Of a stretch of DNA of 64,000 bases, positions 10,067-19,092 are shown in pieces. This DNA comes from JADGOV01 sp963814355 (lineage in GTDB: Bacteria > Actinomycetota > Actinomycetes > JADGOV01): positions 223,756 to 287,755 of the forward strand of contig CAWFCZ010000006.1 of assembly GCA_963814355.1 (NCBI GenBank). Reading direction: 5' to 3'. Every line of letters begins with the position of its first letter. Within the stretch, counting starts at the first letter, position 1. Below the pieces are notes generated by a model. That model was not told the origin of the DNA and ran no database searches. It worked only from the letters and a program-made list of their open reading frames with translations. A program made the position numbers and the translations under genes.

Positions 10067-10329
10067 GGGTTGAGGGCGAGTAAGGTGGGTACATGCGTGT
10101 CCAGGAGCGCCCGGTTCATAGCTCGGGCGTAACCCTGGTTGAGATTGTTCTTGATGATTCGCACGCCGGGAAACCTCCCGGCCACGGTAACACTGTCATC
10201 TATCGAGCCATTGTCCACGACGACTATTTCCGCGGAGAGGCCGTCAAGGGCCGCTGGCAGCGCCGCGAGGCACCGATTCAAGAGGCGCGCAGTGTTGTAA
10301 CTGACGATGCCGATCCGTAAATCCGTCAC
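10067..10329 (-). pseudogene. Family 2 glycosyltransferase, 5' part, cut by ISL3
   Basis: GTG 10329 overlaps the stop of the upstream GT4 gene (GTGA). It encodes TDLRIGIVSYNTARLLNRCL, EIVVVDNGSIDDSV and NLNQGYARAMNRAL, the nucleotide-sugar-binding start of a GT-A fold rhamnosyltransferase. The frame runs into the ISL3 element just after LLALNP; the rest is at 8280-8622. As the fourth gene of a minus-strand run (LLM oxidoreductase, wzx, GT4, GT2) it would have added a sugar to the repeat unit. Confidence 0.78.
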
Positions 10330-11417
10330 TCAAGCGACCGTCCTCTCACGGATAACACGGTCCTGACCAGCTCCTCCATACGCTCGCTCAACGCCAACCG
10401 ATCGGCGACTCGCTGGCGCCCCAACCGTGAGAGGCGACGGCGTTCCTGCGGATCTGCCAGCAACATCTCCAGTGCCCCCGCGAGGGCCGTCGGGTCACGT
10501 GGAGGTACGAGCACACCTGCCCTCCCGACGATCTCGGAGACCCCACCATGCTCGGTCGCGACCACCGGTATCCCGACGCTCATGGCCTCGGCGGCTACGA
10601 GGGGGCCAGCCTCCGGTTCGACGCTACTGCTTACCGCAATGGTCCAACGGCGCATGGCGGCCAACACGTCCGTGACCGGTCCCACGAAATCGACACGACC
10701 GGCGAGGTCGGGCTGCTGAGCCCGCTGCCTAATTGTTCGAACGTAGTCCCCGTCCTTGGGAAACGCATCGCCGACCAGTTCCAGCCGGACGTCTCGTCGA
10801 GGCAAGCACGCGACCGCCTCCAATAAGACGTCCTGTCCTTTCCAAGACGTCAACAGACCAGCGCAGCCGATGATGGGCCGTCCGGCTGCCGATTCCTCGG
10901 CTGGGACGACGGGCCACGGGGTCCCGTTGAGCACCACGCGGACTGGAAGGCCGAAGCGTTCGAGACTTTCCGCCACCGCGTTCGACACAGCAATCACCAG
11001 CGTGATCCGATGCCTTACGGCCTGCAGCAGGGCAAACATATCGCGCCGGGTGATCACGTCGTGGGCTAGCCAGACAACCGGAATGGATAGCCTCGCCATG
11101 GCTACCGCCGGGAGCGCCAGCAAGCCGTTGACAACGACGATGTCGGCGTCCCGAGCCGCGCTGCGGAGGGTCAAGGCCGCGCGTGCGGACCGTACGAGAG
11201 CGAGCACAACCCCGACGACGCGCGGTCCAGCGCTCAGCGTCAATTCCGGTATCGCCTTGATCAGGACACGTTCCGCGCGCAGCACCGTACTCAGGGGGCC
11301 TGCCGGCGTCACTGCGACAACATCCACGCCACGGGCGGTAAGCGCCTTGACAAGCCGGACAAGCACCTGTTCGGCGCCTGACCGTCGTCCGGTATGGGAC
11401 ACGGCCACGATCTTCAC
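10326..11417 (-). CDS. Family 4 glycosyltransferase
   Basis: A GT-B enzyme of about 363 residues. I chose GTG 11417, which overlaps the flippase stop as GTGA and lies about 10 bases from a GAGGAG Shine-Dalgarno; an open extension to 11531 lies inside the flippase gene. N-terminal MKIVAVSHTGRRSGAEQVL is the usual glycine-rich start. The C-terminal half has IGCAGLLTSWKGQDVLLEAV, LVGDAFPKDG and EAGPLVAAEAMSVGIPVVAT with the E-x7-E-type nucleotide-sugar motif, then GVLVPPRDPTALAGAL. It should transfer a sugar from an NDP donor during assembly of a surface polysaccharide repeat at the inner membrane face. The acceptor cannot be told. Confidence 0.88.
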   Translation of the reverse strand: MKIVAVSHTGRRSGAEQVLVRLVKALTARGVDVVAVTPAGPLSTVLRAERVLIKAIPELTLSAGPRVVGVVLALVRSARAALTLRSAARDADIVVVNGLLALPAVAMARLSIPVVWLAHDVITRRDMFALLQAVRHRITLVIAVSNAVAESLERFGLPVRVVLNGTPWPVVPAEESAAGRPIIGCAGLLTSWKGQDVLLEAVACLPRRDVRLELVGDAFPKDGDYVRTIRQRAQQPDLAGRVDFVGPVTDVLAAMRRWTIAVSSSVEPEAGPLVAAEAMSVGIPVVATEHGGVSEIVGRAGVLVPPRDPTALAGALEMLLADPQERRRLSRLGRQRVADRLALSERMEELVRTVLSVRGRSLE

Positions 11418-12883
11418 GCCCACACCGCTCCTCTGTTGATGAGGCTGCCGAACCTCGGGCCCATAAACAACGGAACGCCCAGCACGAGAACGACGTAAAG
11501 CGTGGCCACGAGAGTTGCAGCGTACGGCCATGGCACCGAACTACGGACCAATAATCCTAGCCCGACGGCGAGGCCTGTGGCAATGGCGACAACCGCCAGC
11601 GCGCATACCGGAAACGGTCGCACCCCCCGCACATTGAAGACGACGCCAACGCCAACAGCCGCAGCACCGACCTGCGTCAACAGAGTGGCGATTGCCGCCC
11701 CGTTGTAAGAGAGAGCCGGGATAAGAAACAGGTTAAGAGACACGTTTAGTAGTAGCGCGCATAGGGCGATGGCCACATAGGTCCGGTTGCGCCGCAATGC
11801 GACCAATACGTTGACCGTAAGAATGAAGAAGACTAGCATGCACTGACCGCTCACGCACATCAAGGCAGCATGAGCCGTCACAACATATCGCTCTCCGTAG
11901 AAGAGTCGGATAATGTCCGCCGCGAATGGCGCGAAGACCACAAGCACAAGCCCGGAAACCACAGCGGCTAGCTCTGTACCGCGCGAAAGTGCAGTATTGA
12001 AGCCGGCGGGATCATCCACGACGGTTCGCACGAGAACCGTAAGCAACGGGACACCGAGTGCGACGGCAAGGAAGCCGACGAGCGTGGCGAATTTGCTAGC
12101 GACACCGTAAAGGCCAACCGCGCTGAAGGTGTCGAGTCGCGAAAGCATGACAATATCGACTTGGGAGGCGAGGGTAACCACAACGGCCCCAATGGCCAAC
12201 GGCGTCGACTCCCGCAGTATAGATAGCCAGTCGCGCAAATCTATGCCGTACTGAAACCTAGTTATCGCGCGGGCCGCGCGCCACTTCCACATGCCGGCGA
12301 CCGTGTCGAAGGTCAACGCTGGAAGGACAAAGAGCAGGAGGGTGGGGGCAGTCTTCGCGACCAGGACGGTACACACCAGCTGAACACTCTGACCAACAAC
12401 ATTCGCCACAGCGACCACCCCCATCCTCAGTCGGAACTGGAATAGGGCCTCGAGACTATGCGAGATCGCCCCCGCGATAAGGGCCAACGCCGCGAAAGCC
12501 ATGGCTTGAACGACGGCAGGCGGGTAGCCGGTCACCAGCACGAAGCCCACCGCAAGTAGGTAGGCAACAAACCCGAGCGTCGCGCGAAGCAGGAGGTACG
12601 AACCTAGGAACGAGCCGATTCCCTCACCGAACTGGGCCAAGCGGAGCAGGACAACGCGACTGCTGCCGAAGTCTGTCAGTATCCCCAACAGCGCGGTAGT
12701 CGCGAAGACGAACGAGTATTGTCCCCACTCGGCCGCAGTGAGATGTCTGACTACTAAAACAGTGCCAGCCCAACCTAAAGCGGCGACAGCAACTCGGCTT
12801 GCCATCAAAGAGGCAGCGTTGCCGACGAAGCCTCGTGCCAATCGTTCATCCGCTATTCCGCCCGCGGTCCGACCCTCAGTCAC
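11414..12883 (-). CDS. wzx: Wzx-type polysaccharide flippase (MOP superfamily)
   Basis: 489 residues, strongly hydrophobic, with roughly 12-14 membrane helices starting at ASLMASRVAVAALGWAGTVL. The N-terminal HLTAAEWGQYSFVFATTALL and FGSSRVVLLRLAQ segments are typical of oligosaccharide flippases of the PST/MATE-like group. The long helix pairs near the C-terminus (VCALAVVAIATGLAVGLGLL) fit the same fold. It would move undecaprenyl-linked repeat units across the membrane. It is coupled to the downstream GT4 gene by a GTGA overlap. Codon use is slightly less GC-rich than the conserved chromosome, as is common in surface-polysaccharide genes. Confidence 0.87.
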   Translation of the reverse strand: MTEGRTAGGIADERLARGFVGNAASLMASRVAVAALGWAGTVLVVRHLTAAEWGQYSFVFATTALLGILTDFGSSRVVLLRLAQFGEGIGSFLGSYLLLRATLGFVAYLLAVGFVLVTGYPPAVVQAMAFAALALIAGAISHSLEALFQFRLRMGVVAVANVVGQSVQLVCTVLVAKTAPTLLLFVLPALTFDTVAGMWKWRAARAITRFQYGIDLRDWLSILRESTPLAIGAVVVTLASQVDIVMLSRLDTFSAVGLYGVASKFATLVGFLAVALGVPLLTVLVRTVVDDPAGFNTALSRGTELAAVVSGLVLVVFAPFAADIIRLFYGERYVVTAHAALMCVSGQCMLVFFILTVNVLVALRRNRTYVAIALCALLLNVSLNLFLIPALSYNGAAIATLLTQVGAAAVGVGVVFNVRGVRPFPVCALAVVAIATGLAVGLGLLVRSSVPWPYAATLVATLYVVLVLGVPLFMGPRFGSLINRGAVWA

Positions 12884-12910
12884 GGTAGTCAGTTGGGGTT
12901 TGAGTACGCA

Positions 12911-13861
12911 CTAAGTTCCAGCGAGGCGAGCGACGATGGGTTCCACAGCCGCTGCATCGGCGCCGAGGTGCAGGTAGCTGAAGCCGTACTTCTCGCGGCG
13001 CTCCTGCAGCAAGTCTACACACTGGTGGACGTCACCCACTAGCACGGCTGGGGAGTCCTGAAGGACCTCCCCGGCGGCTTCAATCATGCTCGAGAAGGTC
13101 GCTGATGACCGTTTCGTGGGCTCCGTTCCGGACAACACACAGCAATGAAGCACGCTCAACTGCAACTCGATATTGCGGGGGTCGCGGCCTGCCGCTTCCG
13201 CCTCAGCCCGCACCCACGCCACCTTCGCCGCCATCCGATCGGCTCGCAAATCATCCACCGCCCGTTGATCAGCGACCCCGTTGGGCAACGAGCAATAGAC
13301 CCCTACGATGTCAGCCTCCCGAGCCGCGAGGCCGAGAATGCGCCGCCCACCTCCCCCAATGAGCAGAGGCGGCCGTGGCTTCTGTACCGGCTTAGGCAGG
13401 CCGATCAGGTTGCTAATATTGTAGTGGCTTCCCTTTAGCGTGACTGCGTCGTCTCCGAATAGCGCTTTTATAATCCTCACCGACTCGCTTAGGCGCTCTA
13501 CCCGCACCCCTGCCGGCGGCATGATAATCCCGGCCGCGGAGTAGTCGGCGGACATCCAACCGGCACCCAGGCCCAGTTCTACTCGGCCGGCCGAAAGCAC
13601 GTCCATGGTGGCTGCCATCTTGTGAACCAGCACTGGATGGCGGTAGTCGTTACCGAGGACAAGGGAGAGGACACGCAGCCCCGGGGCAGCGTCTGCGGCG
13701 GCCTGCATGGCGATCATAGGTTCCATGGCCCATCCAGACGACATATGGTCCGACACGGAGACCGTCGAGAAACCCATGTCCTCAAGACGCCGAACCTGAC
13801 CTTGCCACTCCGCTAGCGAGCCGCCCGGCACCGGTAGGGTAGCTATGAAACGGAATTGCAC
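12911..13861 (-). CDS. LLM-class (F420-type) oxidoreductase
   Basis: A 316-residue TIM-barrel flavin/F420-dependent oxidoreductase of the luciferase-like group, similar to the TIGR03621-type proteins. Visible signatures are FRFIATLPVPGGSLAEWQGQ, EDMGFSTVSVSDHM, HPVLVHKMAATMDVLSAGRV, ELGLGAGW and RPPLLIGGGGRRIL, with the glycine-rich cofactor site. It sits 28 bases upstream of wzx on the same strand and is probably co-transcribed. Its role in a glycan cluster is unclear. The substrate cannot be deduced. Confidence 0.85.
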   Translation of the reverse strand: MQFRFIATLPVPGGSLAEWQGQVRRLEDMGFSTVSVSDHMSSGWAMEPMIAMQAAADAAPGLRVLSLVLGNDYRHPVLVHKMAATMDVLSAGRVELGLGAGWMSADYSAAGIIMPPAGVRVERLSESVRIIKALFGDDAVTLKGSHYNISNLIGLPKPVQKPRPPLLIGGGGRRILGLAAREADIVGVYCSLPNGVADQRAVDDLRADRMAAKVAWVRAEAEAAGRDPRNIELQLSVLHCCVLSGTEPTKRSSATFSSMIEAAGEVLQDSPAVLVGDVHQCVDLLQERREKYGFSYLHLGADAAAVEPIVARLAGT

Positions 13862-14087
13862 CGGTCGGCCCTGCTCTGCGCTGACATAAACTCGTGCGGC
13901 CGAGGAGCGCGTGTCTTCGACGTTGCGGACATAGGGGAAGCACCCCGTCTCGAGCCCACGAGTGGCTGGCGCGCGCTGCGATGCACCTCGGAGTGGGTCA
14001 CCACAAAATTGCAGTGCCGAGAGAAGCTAAGGGTCCCTCGCGCGATAGAAGGGATCCAAGCATGCCTTGGACTGCTCACCGAAAGTA

Positions 14088-15203
14088 TCATTGAGCGGCG
14101 TCCTCGGGAAAGTGGGAATAGGGTGCATTCGAGGCGTCGCCCGTACCGACCGCCGGCTTCATGCCGGTTGAGGAGGCAGTAAGAGAGTCGAGCCCCCCGC
14201 GCCAGGGAGATCGGCCCCGTCGCAGCAATTGCAGTGATTGGTCAAAGCCGATGGCGAGGTCGCGACCGAGGCGCAGAACCTGAGTACCGGCATAGGCGCC
14301 TAGACCTAAATAGCATCTCGCTCTCTCATTATATGGCAACTCGCTTCGGTGCACCCTGCGGAAGTATTCGGCAAGCAAGTCCCATTCGGGAAACACTATG
14401 CGGCCAGTCTTGCGGGGATCCCAAGCCTCGGACGGAGGCCATGGGCCAGGACTCAACCTACGAGTGAGGACCATACCGGGCCTCAATCGAATGCCGGATC
14501 TAGTACTCCGGTCATTGTGCTCTCGATTGTAGAACAAGACATTCCCGATCTTGGCCATTGGGCCCAGTAGCGCCAGTCTGGCCAGCAGGACACGGTCACC
14601 ATAGGCGTGCGAGCTCATGCCACCGGCGCGCCGAACGGCCGCCGACCGGAAGACGCCATACTGTTCATCGACGCCGTGGATCCACGGCCGGGCGGAGATG
14701 ACCTTGAGAAAGCGAGCACTCGGCGCCTCGTCGCTGAGATCAAGGACAAGGCGTTGCGAAGGAAGGGTCGCACCGTCCGACGCGATCATGGCTGTCTCGC
14801 CGTAACACCCAATAATGGTGGACGTAGCGTCGAGAACATCAACTGCATGCTGGACGTATGTCTGAGCAATTCGGTCGTCCGCTGCACACCACTTGAAAAA
14901 CTCACTGTTGCAGTACTGCAAGCATCGATTGTAGTTCGTAACAACGTCAACGAAGTCAGGATGACGTTTATAGCGAACACGGGTGTCTCGGGCCGCGCAG
15001 TCTCGCGCGACCGCCTCAGTTTGATCAGTGGAGGCGTTGTCTACCACAACGATGTCGAGGTCTTCGAACGACTGACTCGTGATATCCGCTAAAGTCTCAG
15101 CGAGGAAACGGGCACCGTTATGCACCGGGAGGGCAAGGCACACCCTTGCACCAGCGCCGCTCGGGCCATCCGTGACGGCTGAGGAGTACGTCTTACGCTG
15201 CAT
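14088..15203 (-). CDS. Family 2 glycosyltransferase
   Basis: I chose ATG 15203 (MQRKTYSSAV), which has AAGGGG a few bases upstream; an open extension to 15296 adds an unconserved leader. The GT-A domain shows RVCLALPVHNGARFLAETL, DIVVVDNASTDQTEA, YNRCLQYCNSEFFKWCAADD (the DxD-like metal site) and GVDEQYGVFRSAAVRRAGGM. The C-terminal 100 residues have no clear membrane helix. It is separated by 226 unassigned bases from the LLM gene and follows a GT4 gene on the same strand. Predicted role: transfer of one sugar in polysaccharide repeat assembly. Confidence 0.85.
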   Translation of the reverse strand: MQRKTYSSAVTDGPSGAGARVCLALPVHNGARFLAETLADITSQSFEDLDIVVVDNASTDQTEAVARDCAARDTRVRYKRHPDFVDVVTNYNRCLQYCNSEFFKWCAADDRIAQTYVQHAVDVLDATSTIIGCYGETAMIASDGATLPSQRLVLDLSDEAPSARFLKVISARPWIHGVDEQYGVFRSAAVRRAGGMSSHAYGDRVLLARLALLGPMAKIGNVLFYNREHNDRSTRSGIRLRPGMVLTRRLSPGPWPPSEAWDPRKTGRIVFPEWDLLAEYFRRVHRSELPYNERARCYLGLGAYAGTQVLRLGRDLAIGFDQSLQLLRRGRSPWRGGLDSLTASSTGMKPAVGTGDASNAPYSHFPEDAAQ

Positions 15204-15308
15204 GTGACCCCTTAACGACATCAAGCATGCGTTCGAAGGAAAACTCCCCGGTAACCCTGTCAGATCCAAGGTTGTTCGGTAAGCGGTGCAAAACACCCAA
15301 TTGAGCAG

Positions 15309-16355
15309 TCATACGAGCCTACGATAGACCTCGACGGTCTGCTCGGCACAGAGTCGCCAGTTCAAGTGGGCAATCCCGTCCCCTTGCACTGCCAAGACGT
15401 GCGAGCGGAAGTCGGCATCCATGGTGACGTTACGTATCGCCTCGCTAAGCGCGCAGGCATCACCAATCGGCACGAGGAACCCGTCTGCCACAGGGAAGAG
15501 TTCAGGTAGCGCTCCGACTGCCGTCGCCACCACAGGTGCACCGGTAGCCATAGCTTCCAGCGGCGGAAGTCCAAATCCTTCGTAGCGTGACGGGTAGGCC
15601 ACAACGCTTGCGGCCTTGTACAAGCCCGGTAGCGCGTCAGCCGGAACGCGACCCAAGCAGATGGCTGGGCTAGGCTGGACTCGGCCGAGCCTTCCTGCGA
15701 GCACAAGAGGAATGGTCAGATTTGCACACACGGTTGCCAGCATCACAAGATCCTTACGTGGCTCGACCGTCCCCACGTGCAAGACGAATCGTTCCGGTAG
15801 TTCGAAGGCTTGTCGAGCCCGCTCTACCTCCTCCTCGGTCGGCGGTGCGAACTCGGGTGCGGGCGCGAGCCGCGTGACCTCCGCTTCCCGCCCGAACCTG
15901 TCGAGAAGCCGCTCCGCGGTGAACCGGGACACCGCTATCAGGGCATCGGCGCGTCGAACCGTAGCGGCGATCAGGGCGCGTTCCGCAGCAGCGCGGTGAC
16001 GCTGAAAAGCCCAGGGCACGTCGAAGGCGGATAGATCGTGCACGGTTGCTACCAACGGCGCCGTTCGGCGCAGCGGAAGATCCACATCCAACCCGTGGAT
16101 AATATCCTGTGTTCCGGGGAAGGATCGACTGGACTCCCATAACCGGCGGATGCCCGCGCAGTCGGGACGCACCACCCGGCCGGCGGCGCTGAGTGCCGCT
16201 GCGGCTGCGTGTCGCTGTACGCGGGCAGTCAGGCCGATATCAGCGTCAACCTGCGGTATGGCGGCCATGAGGTTGCGGATGTACGTCTGAACCCCGCTAC
16301 CCGGAACCGTCAAAGCCAGCGCGTTGAGACCCACCCGAAGCACCGACCACTCCAA
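15309..16355 (-). CDS. Family 4 glycosyltransferase
   Basis: 348 residues from ATG 16355; GTG 16343 (VLRVGLNALAL) is an equally good start. The GT-B signatures are GSGVQTYIRNLMAAIP, ATVHDLSAFDVPWAFQRH, ADALIAVSRFTAERLL, FVLHVGTVEPRKDLVML and PSRYEGFGLPPLEAMATGAP followed by VVATAVGALPEL. This pattern is typical of mannosyl- or rhamnosyl-transferases of exopolysaccharide clusters. It is divergent from the Wzz-like gene; the short region between them probably holds the promoters of both arms. Confidence 0.88.
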   Translation of the reverse strand: MEWSVLRVGLNALALTVPGSGVQTYIRNLMAAIPQVDADIGLTARVQRHAAAAALSAAGRVVRPDCAGIRRLWESSRSFPGTQDIIHGLDVDLPLRRTAPLVATVHDLSAFDVPWAFQRHRAAAERALIAATVRRADALIAVSRFTAERLLDRFGREAEVTRLAPAPEFAPPTEEEVERARQAFELPERFVLHVGTVEPRKDLVMLATVCANLTIPLVLAGRLGRVQPSPAICLGRVPADALPGLYKAASVVAYPSRYEGFGLPPLEAMATGAPVVATAVGALPELFPVADGFLVPIGDACALSEAIRNVTMDADFRSHVLAVQGDGIAHLNWRLCAEQTVEVYRRLV

Positions 16356-16422
16356 CTCGTTCGTTCGTCGGCCGGGCGTGCCAAGCCGCGGTACACTCAG
16401 CTTAGGCTACTCCGGAGGGCTG

Positions 16423-17808
16423 GTGGACACGCGCGAACACTTCGCATCGCTCTGGGCGATGCGGGTACCTGCCGTCCTGCTGGCACTGATCCCCGCAGTA
16501 GCCGTCGCGGCACTGGCTTACCTGTCCCCCGTCAGATACGCGTCGAGCGCTGTCCTTGTGATCCATGGGCAGGATGGGACTGCCGAAGGGGCTAACTTCG
16601 TAGCTAGTTCTTTTGTTGCGCTGACGAGCACCCGGGCCCTCCAAGCTGACGTGGGTCGACTGTCCGGACACGCCGTCGACGGTGCTACACTGTCGGCGAC
16701 GCCAGCAGCGTCATCGACACTTATCACCGTCTCGGCGGTATCGACCATGCAGGCATCCCGCCGCTTGGCCCTCGCGCTTGGTGACGCGCTCATCGCGAAG
16801 GTGCAGCAAGACCGAAGGATCGAACAGGAAGCCGACCTCGCCTTCATGACGGGAGAACTCGACCGGGTCTCCTCTCAGTTATCTGAGGTTTCCTCGTTGC
16901 CGCCCAGCGAGCGCAAGATTCGGGCGTCCGCGCTACAGGCGGTGTACAACTCACTTAGCGCCGGAATCATCACTCGAAACAGTCAGCCTGCTCCCTCGCT
17001 CGTTTGGCTGTCGACGCCGCCGACAGTGACGACAGTCAATGCGTCATCAGCGCCGTGGAAGCCGGCTTTGGTCGCGTTTCTGATCTCCTTAATCGTCGCC
17101 TCAGAAGGGCTCCTTGCGCTGAGGCGACTTCGCGGCCACTTGTCACCCGGTGATCCGGCACGTCACGCCTCATCCCTAACCGATACCCAGTTGCTAGTGG
17201 CAGTGACGCAGCGATTCGGTAAACCGATAAGCCCTAGCGACCTGGTCGAGGTGGCGGTTGCTCTGCGACTCAAAGATCCCCGGCAGCGGCGCCCGGTAGT
17301 CATATTGGGCACCGGTAACGCCGCGACGGCCGCGGCAACCGCCGTGGCGCTAGCCGAATTGCTTGGCAGTCTAGGCATGCGTGCTGCTTCCGTCGGGAGC
17401 AAGTCAGGAGAGCCTCCCCACAATGGCGCTATTAGTGACGCCCGCGCTGAAGCACATTATGATGGCCGAGCTATCGCGGGCGGGGGAGACGCGGGAGAAG
17501 TCCCGGTGACCGAGTCGGCCCCACGGCAAACCGTCGTGTGCGGGCCCTTGCTTGATGATCTTTTCGCTGTGGCCGCGCTTCACACCCCAGCAGGCGCCGT
17601 CGTGGTCGTTGTCGTCGATGGTCCGACCACCAACGTTCACACACTGGTTCGCGGTATCAAGACAATACGATTGCAAAAGCTTGAACTGCTAGGCATCGTC
17701 TCAGTTAATTCCACTGGAATTGGATCACGGCGAGAGGAACCAGCCGAGGGACCGGCGCCGATCCACGGCGACATGGTGACCTACCTGTCGGGACACGGCG
17801 CGAGATGA
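16423..17808 (+). CDS. Wzz-like polysaccharide co-polymerase with a degenerate kinase-like domain
   Basis: I chose GTG 16423 (VDTREHFASLWAMR). Membrane helix 1 is VPAVLLALIPAVAVAALAYL (about residues 14-33) and helix 2 is ALVAFLISLIVASEGLLALR (about 222-240). They flank a roughly 180-residue extracytoplasmic region with a short coiled segment, the layout of chain-length determinants. A cytoplasmic domain of about 230 residues follows. Its GTGNAATAAATAVALAELLG stretch sits where BY-kinases have Walker A, but the GxxxxGK(S/T) lysine is absent and no Tyr-rich tail is seen. It probably sets chain length without kinase activity. The next GT4 gene follows on the same strand. Confidence 0.75.
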   Translation: MDTREHFASLWAMRVPAVLLALIPAVAVAALAYLSPVRYASSAVLVIHGQDGTAEGANFVASSFVALTSTRALQADVGRLSGHAVDGATLSATPAASSTLITVSAVSTMQASRRLALALGDALIAKVQQDRRIEQEADLAFMTGELDRVSSQLSEVSSLPPSERKIRASALQAVYNSLSAGIITRNSQPAPSLVWLSTPPTVTTVNASSAPWKPALVAFLISLIVASEGLLALRRLRGHLSPGDPARHASSLTDTQLLVAVTQRFGKPISPSDLVEVAVALRLKDPRQRRPVVILGTGNAATAAATAVALAELLGSLGMRAASVGSKSGEPPHNGAISDARAEAHYDGRAIAGGGDAGEVPVTESAPRQTVVCGPLLDDLFAVAALHTPAGAVVVVVVDGPTTNVHTLVRGIKTIRLQKLELLGIVSVNSTGIGSRREEPAEGPAPIHGDMVTYLSGHGAR

Positions 17809-17931
17809 CGGGGTGGCATGCTCGTCCCCGCCGTATACGCGGTGATCTGGAATCTCTTCCCCGTCCCGATTTCGGTACTATCGCCCCCCTCCTTGCATGC
17901 GGGCGGAAAATCCTCTGCGAGGGTCGCTAGC

Positions 17932-19092
17932 GTGCGCATCACTATTGTACATGAGCGATTTACCGAGCCCGGCGGGTCAGAGGCGGTTGTTGACGAGATG
18001 TTGGGCATCTGGCCGGATGCCCAGGTGCGAGCGCCCATCGTCGACCGTCGAGCCCTACCTTCGCGCCTAGCATCGAGCCAACTGCGTAGCACCTGGCTTC
18101 AGCATCTTTACCTGGGCGGCCCGCGGTACGCTCATCTACTGCCCTTACTACCGGTGGCTATGTCGAGCATCGATACGTCAGGCAGCGACGTTGTCATCGG
18201 CAGCCACCATGCTTTCGCAAATCGCGTGCGTGTGGCAGACGGCACGCCATTCGTTCTCTACACGCACACGCCGGCCCGCTGGATGTACGAGGCCACGATG
18301 AGAGAGGATGAGCCGGGCGGGCTGGTCGGGCGAAGTCTGCTGGCTACTTTTGCCGCGTTCGAGCGACCACGGGACAGAGCGGCGGCACAACGGGTCACAA
18401 CCATACTGGCGAACTCCAGCGCCGTCGCGGCGCGCATTGAGAAATACTGGCGGAGGCGCGCCCAAGTACTACATCCGCCAGTGGATGTGGACTATTACCA
18501 ACCGCCGACACAGTTGAGCTCGCCGAGTCAATACTTCTTGATGGCTGGACGACTCGTGCCATACAAGCGGCCGGACGTTGCCGTCATGGCAGCTCGCAAG
18601 GTCGGCGCGCCGCTTACAGTGATCGGCGAAGGCCGTAGCCGCTCGCAATTGGAGAAGTTGGCGGGTCCCGCAACACACTTTCTCGGTCGCGTGAGTCGCG
18701 CCGAACTTCGCACACTGATGCAGGGCGCTCAAGCGTTGCTGTTTCCCGGGATCGAAGATTTCGGTATCGTCCCCGTTGAAGCTATGGCCTGCGGCACTCC
18801 GGTAATTGCTCAGTCGGGTGGCGGAGTCCTGGACTCGGTCATACCGGGTCGGACCGGCGTACTGTACGTGCCGAATGACGACCCCGTGACAGCGTTGGGT
18901 GGGGAATTGCGACGTTTCGACCGAGGCGTCTTTGACAGCAGCATCATCAGGGGACAAGCACAGCGATTCTCCGCGACCAATTTTCGTGACAACCTCCGAC
19001 GTCACGTCGAGAAAGTAGTGGCCCAACGCGTTGAGGTCCGACATCCGCGGTGTCGCAAGCGCTCGAGAAGGTCAAGAACTGACGCGACGTAG
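17932..19092 (+). CDS. Family 4 glycosyltransferase (WbaZ-like)
   Basis: GTG 17932 (VRITIVHERFTEPGGSEAVV) gives about 386 residues. The frame is open from 17818, but the extra N-terminus is not family-like. Conserved blocks are HERFTEPGGSE, SHHAFANRV, YTHTPARWMYE, ILANSSAVAARIEKYW, VLHPPVDVDYY, FLMAGRLVPYKRPDVAV, and FPGIEDFGIVPVEAMACGTP followed by VIAQSGGGVLDSV, all typical of WbaZ-type mannosyltransferases. It converges with the next gene, overlapping it by 21 bases. It completes the plus-strand arm with the Wzz-like gene. Confidence 0.88.
   Translation: MRITIVHERFTEPGGSEAVVDEMLGIWPDAQVRAPIVDRRALPSRLASSQLRSTWLQHLYLGGPRYAHLLPLLPVAMSSIDTSGSDVVIGSHHAFANRVRVADGTPFVLYTHTPARWMYEATMREDEPGGLVGRSLLATFAAFERPRDRAAAQRVTTILANSSAVAARIEKYWRRRAQVLHPPVDVDYYQPPTQLSSPSQYFLMAGRLVPYKRPDVAVMAARKVGAPLTVIGEGRSRSQLEKLAGPATHFLGRVSRAELRTLMQGAQALLFPGIEDFGIVPVEAMACGTPVIAQSGGGVLDSVIPGRTGVLYVPNDDPVTALGGELRRFDRGVFDSSIIRGQAQRFSATNFRDNLRRHVEKVVAQRVEVRHPRCRKRSRRSRTDAT

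Noticed and set aside
13105..14467. Plus-strand short frames across the LLM and GT2 genes
   Set aside because: Antisense shadows with skewed composition and no family motifs.
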